A DNA stretch of 64,000 nt, taken from the NCBI GenBank assembly GCA_032173965.1, contig CM063283.1:109997108-110061107 (forward strand), written 5' to 3'. Origin of the DNA: Sitta carolinensis. Its lineage: Eukaryota > Chordata > Aves > Passeriformes > Sittidae. A program made the position numbers and the translations under genes. Below are positions 10,766-22,099 of the stretch, piece by piece. The notes under the pieces were generated by a model, which was given only the letters and a program-made list of their open reading frames with translations, was not told where the DNA came from and did no database searches. Each line of letters begins with the position of its first letter. Within the stretch, counting starts at the first letter, position 1.

Positions 10766-11430
10766 ATTAATCACATCCAAGATAATCATTAAACTATTGC
10801 CAAACAATCAGTACAGACTTGGTATCAAACAGCTTATCGCTCCAACCCCAGTTCAGGCTGGATGTGTGGATTAATAGCTAGAGCAGCTTGACACATTTTC
10901 AATTCTTTCAAAACGAAAAATGTGACTCTGAATGCTACAAAACTCGCAGCACTTGGGAGGATGTGATCACTTCCTTTTCTCTGCTTTCCTCCCGATTACA
11001 TATTTATGAAAGAAACATCTGTTTTGAAGCAATCTGCAATAGAAAATTTTTGTTCCAGTTGGATTTTTAATGGACTTCTGTTAGAGAGTCCTGTTCTCCC
11101 CATCCTGTTTCTTTCCCTTTTTTTTTTTCACTGAAAAATGAAAGAGAAAGGAAGAGGAGGAGAAAAAATTCAAGTAAACAAACCCCACTGCCCAGACTAC
11201 AAATACAGACAGAAAAAGGGGCCACTGAGGTGTGGATGGTGTGAAACACCACAGCTGAGCTGGCAGAGAATGTTTGCACTTCAATTCTCTTTGAGAACGT
11301 TTGATGTTGTGTGTGGACTTTTCTACATTTTGAATCAATAAAAATACTAAAAGAAGGATACAAATTTGACGTTTTTTCCCCTTCACCAGTGGATAATTCC
11401 TATTGTTTGATAATCTTGGATGTAATCAAT
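10766..11430. repeat. Widely spaced inverted repeat pair
   Basis: The left arm (10766-10796) contains ATTAATCACATCCAAGATAA and the right arm (11402-11430) contains GATAATCTTGGATGTAATCA. The reverse complement of the left arm matches the right arm at about 19 of 22 positions around an exact TCTTGGATGT core, with a three-base gap further out. The 600-bp interior shows no transposase frame or known family. The flanks are rich in TAAT-type homeodomain sites, so two related regulatory modules are as likely as the termini of a mobile element. Confidence 0.45.
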
Positions 11431-14185
11431 CTGAAGCATCAATAATCTAGTAAATTAACTATATATAAAAATAGGTATTGTTCTGTATCTGCAGTATATT
11501 TAGATTCTCCCTGACTCCATTCTTCTGCTGCAGAAGAGGAAACCTGTTGTTCTTTGGGAAATCTTTACTGGTAGGCAGCTGGAAGAAAAAGCCAGTGAGA
11601 AGAAAATCCTCAGGCACTGCAGCCAACAGATAAGGCTGGTTCTAGTTTATGAGAGGCTGAAATGTCAATATAAAGGCTACTGAATGCTGTCAGCTGCTCT
11701 GGTGTTTGCAGCATTTATGGGAGACCATGCCAAGCAGCAAAATCTGTGGAAGAGGATCCTGGATTTTGGTGCATCAGTGTCCACAGGCGGAAAATGAGAT
11801 GCAGGAATCTCAAGCCTAAGGGAAGATGAGAGTGAAAAGAAAATTGTCTGCACACCAGAAGGGGGTGTGCTGGTCACTCCCTGCACAAAGCATGGGGGAA
11901 AGAGGTGAGGATGAGCTGCTTGGGAGGGAGCAAAGCTCCTCAAGGAGCAGCTGTCCTTGGTGGTGACTTTGCATGGGCTCCTTGACCACTGGTACAACCA
12001 AGCAGCTCCTTAGGTCCACTCCAAGTCCATGTGACTGCAACTGCAATGCCAGCGTCTGCCTGATGATTTATTTTTGGTGATACTGCAAGAAAGAAACAAA
12101 GCATCACTTCCTAGGCTAAATAAATAAATAAATAAAAATCTCTTCCTATAGAAAACCAGAAATATTTTCACGTCATACAATTTTTCAGAGGGGAAAGACC
12201 CACCCACAATATTTTTTTCTCGGGCATGTGCTATTGGTTCAGCATCCTAACAGTTTAAAGGATTAAAAATAATGCAGACTTTTTGGTGCCATTCAGATTT
12301 TCAGATCTTACTCTGCGAGGCAGAAGGAGGACAGAACATGGTCTTCTAAAATAAAAATGGCATGGCAGGGAGAACCTTTTGAACTAGGTTGGCCAATTAA
12401 CCAGAGCTGTTAAAAAAGCAGCCTGCTTTCCAAGACCAAAGTGAAACACTTTTCAACTATGGGTATGAAAAGATTCCTTCTGAATTAGCTACTTGGTAAA
12501 CAAAAAATCTTTTTAAAAAATATGCCCTGAAAGAATAAAACACAACAGATACTTGATCCAGTGGCAGACTGCTAAGCCATAAATTTGTCAAACCACAACT
12601 TTCTTTCTAAATACCCATTGTTTGGCTCCATTTGTTTTTTGTCCATCAGACTGGAATCTCTCTTTTAATCAGCTGCATCATTCCAGCTCCCTCCAGATGG
12701 GAGGACAAGTATAGAGAAAGATGTGGAGAGTGCTTTGAGTAACCTTGGGAGTGTATTTTGACCCATACCCAGTGTGAGGACTGGGGAATTTCACTCTGAA
12801 TTTTAATGGTACAAGTGCACTTTAGACAGTGACCTTTGTTTTTCCCACTTACCAAAGTGAATATATGCCCTATAGTCTTGAATCTTTTTCTAAGAATGCA
12901 GCTGACATTTTCAGGTGACAGTTTTCCATATTCATAAGCAATTTTTGATATCCAGGCATCGATTCCTGTTCAGGTGGGATCAGAGCTGGTACAGACCAGG
13001 TTCTGCTGTGTCCAGTGCAAATATGAAGAGGTTCTTTAAAACTGGCAAGTGTATTAATTGGGAGAAAAAATGAATCAAGACATGAAAAGTATTGATTTTT
13101 TTTTTTTTTTCCATCTCTTTTAAAACCTTGGCTTCTATTCTCTTCTGGCTATAAATATGGTGTTTTAATATTTTGGTAACTAGATGTGTGACCTAGGCCA
13201 CCTCCATTCTCTTTAGCCATTTTATCCCACCAGCCTCCCCCTTGCATTTTAGAAGAAATAACATCAATTGCAGGAGAGCCCTCAAAAGCCCCCCAGGTCT
13301 AAGCAGTTTTACTGTTTGGAAAACTCTTTCTACATGTAAGCGTTGGTCCAACAGTGTGAAACAGGAGAGCATAGCCATAAATTTTATTTGTTAGGGCTTT
13401 TGGAGGACTCAGGTAGATGATTCGATTCTTTATTGCATTGGGTTTTGCATGTCTGGATCCAGAATTTTTAGGACAGGCACCAAAATCCCTGCTAAGGAAA
13501 CAGGGTAAGTGAATCAATTCCTTAAACATGAGTTAATATCAGATGAGGTTCAGCCATGAACTCAAAGAAAACCTGCCTATCTCATGCTCCATGCTCAATC
13601 CCAGCCTGCCCAAACTCTGTAACACAGCCCAAAATCCTCTGGCTCCACATTAAATTTCGTGTGTTACCAACATCTCTGAAAGCCTGTGGCATGTGCTCTA
13701 TGTGCTCTAGCACACTGCCAGATCAGGAGGGGGAAGAAAGAAAGAAAAAGTAGGTCAAAATCTGAGTTCAAATGGGTTTTTAGCCAAAAAGAAGACCATA
13801 CATGCCTTCAGAGGAGAAATAGTCTAGAAAACAAAGAAAGCCGTAGGCAAGAAGTGCCATTTCTTTTCATCAAACTGCTTCCCTCCATTGCCACTTCAAT
13901 TCTTCTGCCTTTAACCTTCACAGGGGACAATCAGCCCTCCCTTACATCACACACTTCTTTTTCTTTAACATCCTCAAAGTAAATTGGAGATTACTTTGAA
14001 GATTCATGTTGGGAAATGAAGTGCACACAGATATTCACATGCAAACACCTGCACAGGCTTGTGAGGACATCTGTGCAGCTCCTCCTTGCATTTCCAGTGA
14101 CTTTGTGTCTGGATTTCTGGCAACAAATTAATCTGGAAGTGGAAAATCAAGAACGGGTTAATTTCTTTTAAAAAAAGCAAACTTT
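11431..14185. other. Intergenic AT-rich DNA with a (TAAA)n microsatellite
   Basis: No gene recognised. Holds a short (TAAA)n microsatellite at 12117-12138 and a T run near 13099-13112. ORFs are all shorter than 110 codons and featureless. Confidence 0.6.
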
Positions 14186-14333
14186 GCCTTGTTTGCAGTG
14201 ATTTTGCATCAGTTTCCATGGAAATGGAAGTAGAACAAGCCAAGAGCAGTGGTGTAGCCAACTTCAGCTGCTGGCTTCTAGTTCTTGTTTCTGTTTCCAT
14301 GGAAATAGATGCCAAATCAGCAAAAAATAAGGT
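14186..14333. repeat. 148-bp imperfect palindrome (hairpin-forming)
   Basis: The left arm (14186-14249) and the reverse complement of the right arm (14268-14333) align over about 64 bases. The best part reads GATTTTGCATCAGTTTCCAT against GATTTGGCATCTATTTCCAT, both continuing with GGAAA (22 of 25 matches). Each arm contains the self-palindromic 12-mer TTTCCATGGAAA and an octamer-like ATTTTGCAT/ATTTGGCAT. Inner parts (CAAGCCAAGAGCAG and CTGCTGGCTT) can also pair around an 18-base loop. No ORF or repeat family explains it. It could be a structured RNA, a foldback element or a symmetric regulatory element. Confidence 0.7.
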
Positions 14334-16317
14334 AACTTGTTTTAAGATAGTAGAGTTTTAAAGGCTTGTCCTTATTTAACCTCAGTCAGGAAGATAGCTG
14401 GTGAGGGGAGGCAGCCAGCAGCTCAATGAAAACTTTCAGAGGCTCTTTCAGTAGCTGACTGCTTGTTGAACTCTGTACAGAGTGAATTCACAGGGCAGCC
14501 ACCAATCTTCAGAAACATTCTGCAACTTTCCCGCACCTTGTAAATAAAATGCATTTTCCTCTTGGCATGGATAGCCACAGCAGCCTGTGTGAGCCCAGGC
14601 TAACATCTCTTTGCCATGCAACCATGCAAGTGCCTCCATAGGCTGCCTTTGCCTCCCACAGTTCAGAGACAGATGTGCTTTTCCCAGCTGCAATGTGCTA
14701 TTCCCATTCCAAAAGCAAAACTTTCTGTTCCAACCTATGGAGAGAGAAGCAAAGAAGCATATATGCTGGGGGAATTCCTGACAGTGTTTTACAACAAACA
14801 CCCCACTTTCCTTTTTTCCTAATCCACAAAGGCAAAATTTCACTGAGATTAAAGAAGTTGGCCATAACCTTGCTTACAGCAAAATGTGGATGGGAAAGTA
14901 GAACTGAATCCAACCAGAAAAAAAAAAAATCTCCTGTAATTTCAAGAACTGAAATTTCATCCAAAGCTCACTTTATTAAAACAAACTTTAATAGAAAGCT
15001 ATTTCAAGGTTGGCTTTTGATCCTTACCTGTTGCTGTGGTGGAACTGTCTGTGGGGAAGAGTATTCTTGGGAAGTTGTGTGAAGACAGAGATGAGAATCC
15101 CATCCTGGGCCCCATTGTTCTTTGAATTGCTCTTGAATCGGGATCATTGCCAGCTATCCTCCACCTCTTTCCCCACAACCCCTTTGCTTACATGCTCCTT
15201 AGGCATCCCTTTAATGAGCTGCAAAGACACCCTTGGACAAGGGATCATATCACAGGCCACTTGTGGCCCCTTTTTTGGTAGCAGAATATATCTGGAAGCC
15301 ATAAGTGTGGGTATATGTTTAAAAAAAATTCTTGGCTGGCATTTGTGGTGAAGTAAATGCAATTCTAATGAGGCATTCCTTCATTTGCAGCATTACATTT
15401 TTGCTTTTAGGGACATAAAATCTGCTCTTGCAAGGGCACGTGCTTTGCTTCACACACGAAGAATATTCCCTTGGGCTGCTGGATGAGTAAATAAATGAAA
15501 AGTGCAGGCCAACCTAATTTTAAAGAAGTGAATCAGGTCTAGACTAGGGCCTCACAGTTGTTAATTTTAGGTATTACAAGGAATGTGTTCATTTTCTGAC
15601 TGGTTTCTGATGCTTCTTTGAAGAAAACCCAAGAAACATCAAGCCCTTCAAGAAATTGCCAAAAAAGATAGACTTTTTTTGCATAACGAACACTTAAACA
15701 CATGGGAGTTTTTTTTTTCTTTTCTCTTTTGACAGCACACATTGTCTTAAAATTCATGGAACTTTCTGCAATTGCTCTATCAGACATTTATTGCCGCTGT
15801 TGCTGCTATGATGTGATTTCTTTGAAGCTGTTTTTGAGCTGTTGGGATCCTGTTTGAAGGGGGGGAACCCAGGGCTGTGTTACTTATGATCCTCCATGAC
15901 ATTTCACTAATATTTCCCCTGGAAAAGCTTTAGCCTTTTCTGTAATGGCAAAATAATATCAGGGAAGCAATGGAAAGCCAACCCGCACGTTTCAAGGGGG
16001 GATGAGGGAGCTGGAGCTGAGAGCACCACTGCTCCCCTGGTGTTTGTAATTCAGCTTTCAGTGTACTTTTTGGACTCTCCATTACACAACAGTTCATCAT
16101 CCTCCAGGCTTGCAGCAGTGCTTCCAGGCCTCCAGGTCACTAACCTGCACAAACGTCATCCCCTCCGGCTCTCCGTGGTTAAATCACACTGGGAGGAAAA
16201 ATGGGAGCTGTCTGCCAGCTCTTCCTGAGAGCAGCTCACAGCACCATGGCACAACTCAAAGGATCATGAGAACAAGCTACAGAACAACAAGCTGTGGGGC
16301 CAAAACCGAGATAAAGC

Positions 16318-16342
16318 AAAAAAAAAAAACAAAAAAAAAAAA
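16318..16342. repeat. A-rich homopolymer tract
   Basis: Twelve A, one C, twelve A, then CC. No identifiable retroposon precedes it on the plus strand. Confidence 0.85.
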
Positions 16343-19300
16343 CCAAGAGAGCAAGGTCTGACATGAGGTGCGTGCGGCACAAAAATGACACAGGTGTGTT
16401 TTCCTGTGAGTTTCACAATGCTGGCAGATCCCTGGAGCGTGCTGACAGCTCTGTCCTGGCAATCCAGCTCTTCCAGCCCACCCAGCCCTGCTGCTGGCCC
16501 TGCCCTGGTGTCCCCAGGAGGCTCTGGCAGGTGGGCACAGAACAAGGTGTGGCAGGAGGGGCAGAGGCGTTCCAAGCAAGCACAGGCTGTCCTCTGCTCC
16601 CAGAGCACAGGCTGCTCCCAGCTGGGAAGGTCTCATGGGGAGGTGGAGCAGCAGCAGCCACCAGGCCATGGGTGCCTCCCTTCCCTGGGATCTGGCCAAG
16701 AGTCACTGCACACGAAAACTTCCTCCCAGAGACACCTGGCAAAGCTGGGTAGTCATTGAATAACTTGTCAAACCACAATCCTTCATCCCTGCTGCTTCCC
16801 CGTGCTGGGCAGGGGGAGGTGGACAGACTGTGGGGCTGCTGCTACCTCCTGGGGCCAACACCCCAGGCTGCTCCTGTCCTGATCCCTGAGCTTGGCAGGA
16901 TGTCCTTTTTTCCTGACTCTGGTCTCAGGTTATCATCCATCTCAATTCCAGATCCATCTCCAGGATCCTCCTTGCTCTCCCAGCTTTTTTGGGGCAGGCC
17001 AGAGTGGATGGGAATGACACCTTGACCTGTGAGAGCCCCTTCTTCAGCTGAGACAAGGGGCTAGCAAAGAGCAAATGTGAGCAGTGAAGCAGCACAACTG
17101 CTCCAGAGCTCAGTGTTGGCTGTGTGACCTTTGTCCAGCCATCTCACCAGGGGACTCTCAATGCCTGGGAGTTTTCTCAGTGTCTGCAGAATTTCTTAGG
17201 TTAGTTTAAAGTCTAATTTGTCCTTCAATCACAGAGTCATTATTTTCCCTCCTTCATCCATGACTAGATAAGACTGCCTCATGTATGGCTTGCATTTGGT
17301 ACCTGTAGAGATTTCTTTATTTTATTTTTATTGTTTGTACTAATGATTTTAATCATGGTGGTTTTTGCTTTGGAAATGGAAGGCCTGTAGCTTTCGCAGC
17401 ACAGATGGGAGATAAAAGCACTATAATCACAGAGTGCGATCAATGAGACTTTTTCCAGGAAGATGCTAAAGGCATTATTTGGCATTAACAAAGAAAGGGA
17501 TAATTAGAAAATAGGCAGAGAGGCCTTTATTCCTGTAATTAATTTCAAAGTTGGAAGTTCCCTAGTGCTTTTCTGTTCAAAAGTGACAGCATATGAGCCA
17601 TTGCAAAGGAGATGTGTATTTATCATAAATCAGAAACAAGGAGGAAATTGAAACCTGTGTTTCCACTGACTTTAAAAAGAAAAAGCCACTGCCTGGAGTT
17701 AATGTGTATTCTGACTGTATGTGAAGGAAAAAACAATTATAAATAGTTATTGACACATTACATGAAAGACAAGAGGAGGATGTAGCCAAACTTGGTTTCC
17801 TGGGAGACTGGGCAGTCCTCTCCAGAGAAAAAATAATACTCAGGAGTCACTTTGATAGCTTGAGGCTATGCCTATGTTTGCAGCTGCTTTTTTCTGCACA
17901 AATTCCCTACAATTGCTATCAGCCCCACTGATGGCCACAGTGATGGAAGAAGTGTTCAGCAAACTTCCTCTGCCTCCCTTCGTTTTAACACTGTCAAAAC
18001 TGTTTCTGAATGAGAATAAGTGGATCTGCTCTAGGAATGCCAGCAGCCAGCCTACAGCTTACAGCCTTGCTCCCATCTGGATCTTCAGCTTTTTAACAGG
18101 CAAACCGAACATCTTCCCCTGGGGTAAGATGGAAAATTAGCAAAGGAAAAAGGCAGGCACAGCTTTCTGTATGTTTTTTTTTTTTTTCCCTTCTGTCCCC
18201 TAATCCGTGGTTGTTGTCCCCGCATCCACAAATGTGACATGAATTGGTGAAAAGTGCCCAGCTGGTGAAGGCACCAACCTTGCTACAAGGGGTGAGATTG
18301 GACAGCTCTAGCACTGGTGTTTTTACTCAGAAACACTGGATCCCCTCAGGACAGCTGATGTTGCGCACAGAGACATATATTTATTTTCAATTTTATTTTT
18401 TTCAATGTGGACAGCTTTAATTTTTTTTATTTCAGTCTGGGTTGAACCGATATTGTTGGCTTTGTTTCATGGCAGGCTTGGCTGATCACTGGTGTAGGTG
18501 AACATAACTCTCATAGTGCCTCCCCACACCATAAGGAATTCACAGCCTGCACACACTTGCAGGTTCCCATTTCTGTAATTTTGGGATTGACTGCAGAACA
18601 ATCATTCAGTCAGCTGCAATGTAGCATATATGTATTTGTATATACCATCATTCACAGGATAAAATTTTTCTTGTGCACGCACACTCATGCCCTCTCTTTG
18701 TAATGATTTTCTCACTGATTTGGTCACAAGGTTGGTTAGGTCTCTTTGCTTACTTTCCTCTCCTGCTTTCTCTAGCTCTAGACCTTCAGACAGGTGAACC
18801 TGGCATCTCGCTTTACAACTGGATCCAAAAAAATGCATAAAGGTAAGAGGATTACATACACATTCTATATGGTTTCATTTTTTCAGAGTTCGTTCAAGGA
18901 CAATCCTTCTTTTAGGTCCCATTCCTAAAGTTTCTTTGCCTAAAGCAGAGAAATATGTACATAAGCTTATCACAGAGCTATACCCAGCATTTCACAATGT
19001 GCAGTTGGCATTTGCTGATGGCAGCATTGGTGGAGCGCTCTGTGTTTCCCAATGCATGGAGAGAGTGTTTGAAACAACAGTTCTCTTTTCTATTACTTGT
19101 TAATTTCCATATTCTGTTCTCATTGCATGAGCTCCAACACTTTGCTCTCAAGCAAGTGATGCTATTTAAGTTCTCCTGGAAATACTTCTTACACATGCAG
19201 GAATAGAAAAAAATGATCTGCATGTCCCTGGCAGAAATATCCTCTGAAACCGCTAATGGTTTTCTTACCTCACAGCTATATCCACGGAATGTTCCTGCAT

Positions 19301-22080
19301 TTACCATTCCAAATCACTGCAGCGATGGCTTAACTCAAGACAGACAAGCTGTTCTTCTCCTTCCAATGTAATGATTTTCTCCTGATGTGTGTCCTTTAGT
19401 CCCAGTTTTGAACATAACCTCGGAAAATCTCCCCAGTCGGTGTCAGTAGTCAGTCTTTGGCCAGTGGTTGTAAACCAAGTCCTCTATTCCTTTTATCCAT
19501 TTACCTCTTCAGAGAATAAAGTTTATTAACTTTGATAGAAAAAACTTCTAAGTTTAAATTGTATGAATCATTTAGAAGGTAATTACTTTTGATTTATAAT
19601 TATAAATCATGTTTGCAGAAAGGCATACATATGAATGTCAAGTACCTAAAAATCTTAAGAAGGTACAGAATAAGACAAAGGAAAAAGGCTCCAAAATTGC
19701 AATTTTCCAGAAAATTTAGATTTCATACTAACACAGGAAAAAATACTTGCTTAGAATACAACTTAAAGATCTGACAGAACACAATGTCATCCTTTTACAG
19801 CCCACATAAGATATGTTATGATGCACTGCATTCACTGTAAAACAAAAAAGTTTGAAGACAATTTAGTAATACCTTGATTAATGCAAATTTTATGAAACAT
19901 TCAAAAGGATATTAACATGTACTCAAATTTCATCCCTCATTGGCAAATGTAAATGTAGCATTTGGCTAAATAATTGTCAAAACTTCCACATTCAAAAGCT
20001 TTCAGTAGTTGATTAGACTGCAGAATTAACTTTTGTGTAAATCTTCTTGAACCTTTTGATTAGCTTCCCAATTGTCACTGGGAATTTATAATAAAAATTA
20101 CAGTAGCAGGCTTAAAATTATTTGAATATCCCTAGAGCTAAGAGCCAACTAAATTGAAATCTTTTTAGTTATTGAAGTATTCCGGCTCTTTGCTCCTCTA
20201 GAAGACAGAGCTACATTTTAGCTTGTCCTAGAAAGGAGTCCAGCTAGACTGCAGGCAATTCCAGCCTATGAAGAGACCCAAAATAGACACCTGGCTCGTT
20301 CCCAAGCCATAGTTTCCAAGTGAACCAGCTCCCAGCTCATCCTCAGCGATCTCTCACTCACACAGAGACAGACTCTGCTGCACCATTCATGCTCAGCACC
20401 GTGTTAGTCCTCAATTAATAACACAGGCTACACCCAGAAACAGGCATTTATTCTCTGCGAATAGGTTTAACACAACCTAGGTCTCCAAAATGGCCTTTCT
20501 TTGTGGAGGTAGACTTCATTTGCTCTAACCTCTCAACTGTGGCTGTCCTATTTAGGCTCTGTTGGACTACTAAAAAATCCTCTTTTTCAGCTCAGGTCTT
20601 CCCGGCGCTGCCTTGGCCAGCAGCACGAGGAGATCTGTGTGGGATGCACAGTCCATGGGCTGTCCCAAGGTGCTCCCACCCCATTCAGAAGATCTGACAC
20701 ATCTTCACCGACTATTGGCAAGGTATTTTGGACTCCCGAGCAAGAAAAAAAAAAATAATTTAAATTCGTGGTTTTCTTTGCTGCGAAAGGAAAATTAGTT
20801 TCTTACCCATTCCTCCTTCCAGACCGGGATATGACTCAGATCCTGATAGTTTTAGGATGATCAGAGCCGATACTGGATTTCTTTTGTGAGATGTGTCGTA
20901 GCTGTACTAAATGCTGAGGATAAAATTACCTTCTCCTGCAGTCTGCTGCTTCTGGAAAACAAGCAGGACTTCTTCCTGTAGCTGGAGGTAGATTGCTTTT
21001 TATCTGGACTTCAGTCAAATTCACAGTTTTATGACTTCCCCTCTAATGCAATCTAAAATTCTTGTAAAAGTACCAAAAGGAACATACTTGAGCAACTTTG
21101 ATAGTGCTGATAACTGGGGGATGTACCTCATGGGCAAGCCTTTCAGAAAGGATTTACATTACTGCTCGGCTTCCAAATGAAAAATATGACAAGGAAGCAT
21201 GGGGCTATTTGTGGTGCTAACAATGCATATTTCTGAGGGTCTCTGGTTTCCTGTGGCGCCTCATCCTTAGGGCACTGCATTGTGAACGTGCTGGCACACA
21301 TCCTTTTCCCGAGCCCAAAGCCACCTGGCAGCTAGAGCAGGAAGAATGAAAAGCAACATCCCACTTTTAATGGTAAATTCTCAACCTATGCATGACTTGT
21401 TGTAACAATCTACACGTTTGCTCTCCTGCAGGGATAAATTACTGGTGCCTGGACTGTGCTGTGGAAGGAGAAAAATTTCATAATAACCCCATAGTTTATA
21501 GTCCAAAGCATGAAGGTTTCTCCTTTATTTTAAAGCATGGGAATATCTAAAGCAATATTCTACCCATGGAGGCTTAAATTAGTTTTGAAAGCCATAGTCT
21601 TATTTTCCCTCTGAATTTGCCTTTAACTTAAATTAAACATACAGACATGTATCTTACAGAAAAAGAAAATTAAAATAATAATTATTCATTTTCAGTACCT
21701 GGCTTAAAATACTTTGCAAGTTCATTGATTTTTCAGAAAGCTGGAACTGAGCACAGTCTGAGCACCAGGTATCTCCTGAGGCATTTCAAATAGTATATCC
21801 CAAAGCAGAGCACTCACTAGTGTTGTTTGCTTTTGAAAATCCTGGCTGCGGTGACATTTCTGTTGGCTGGATCCCTTAACTCCAGGTAATGCACAGCAGA
21901 AATTAACTGCCCCTCTGTACACATGCTCATGCCTTTTTAAAATGATATTTTAAATGTAAATAACTCCCCGAATACTCGAGGTTCAATCAGCACATAGTCC
22001 TTATACGTAGGAAGCCTCAAGATGGCACTCTTGAACTGCAGAGTTTTTTCGGGAGGCTGATTATGAGTTTTTTGTGAGGG

Positions 22081-22099
22081 AAAAAAAAAAAAAAAAAAA
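22081..22099. repeat. Poly-A run (19 bases)
   Basis: An uninterrupted run of 19 A residues after GTGAGGG. No gene or retroposon body is visible next to it. Confidence 0.9.

Noticed and set aside
20205..20230. AGCTACATT seed resembling the start of miR-221
   Set aside because: The following bases (TTAGCTTG) do not match the mature microRNA and no hairpin with the expected opposite arm was seen; no miR-222-like sequence either.
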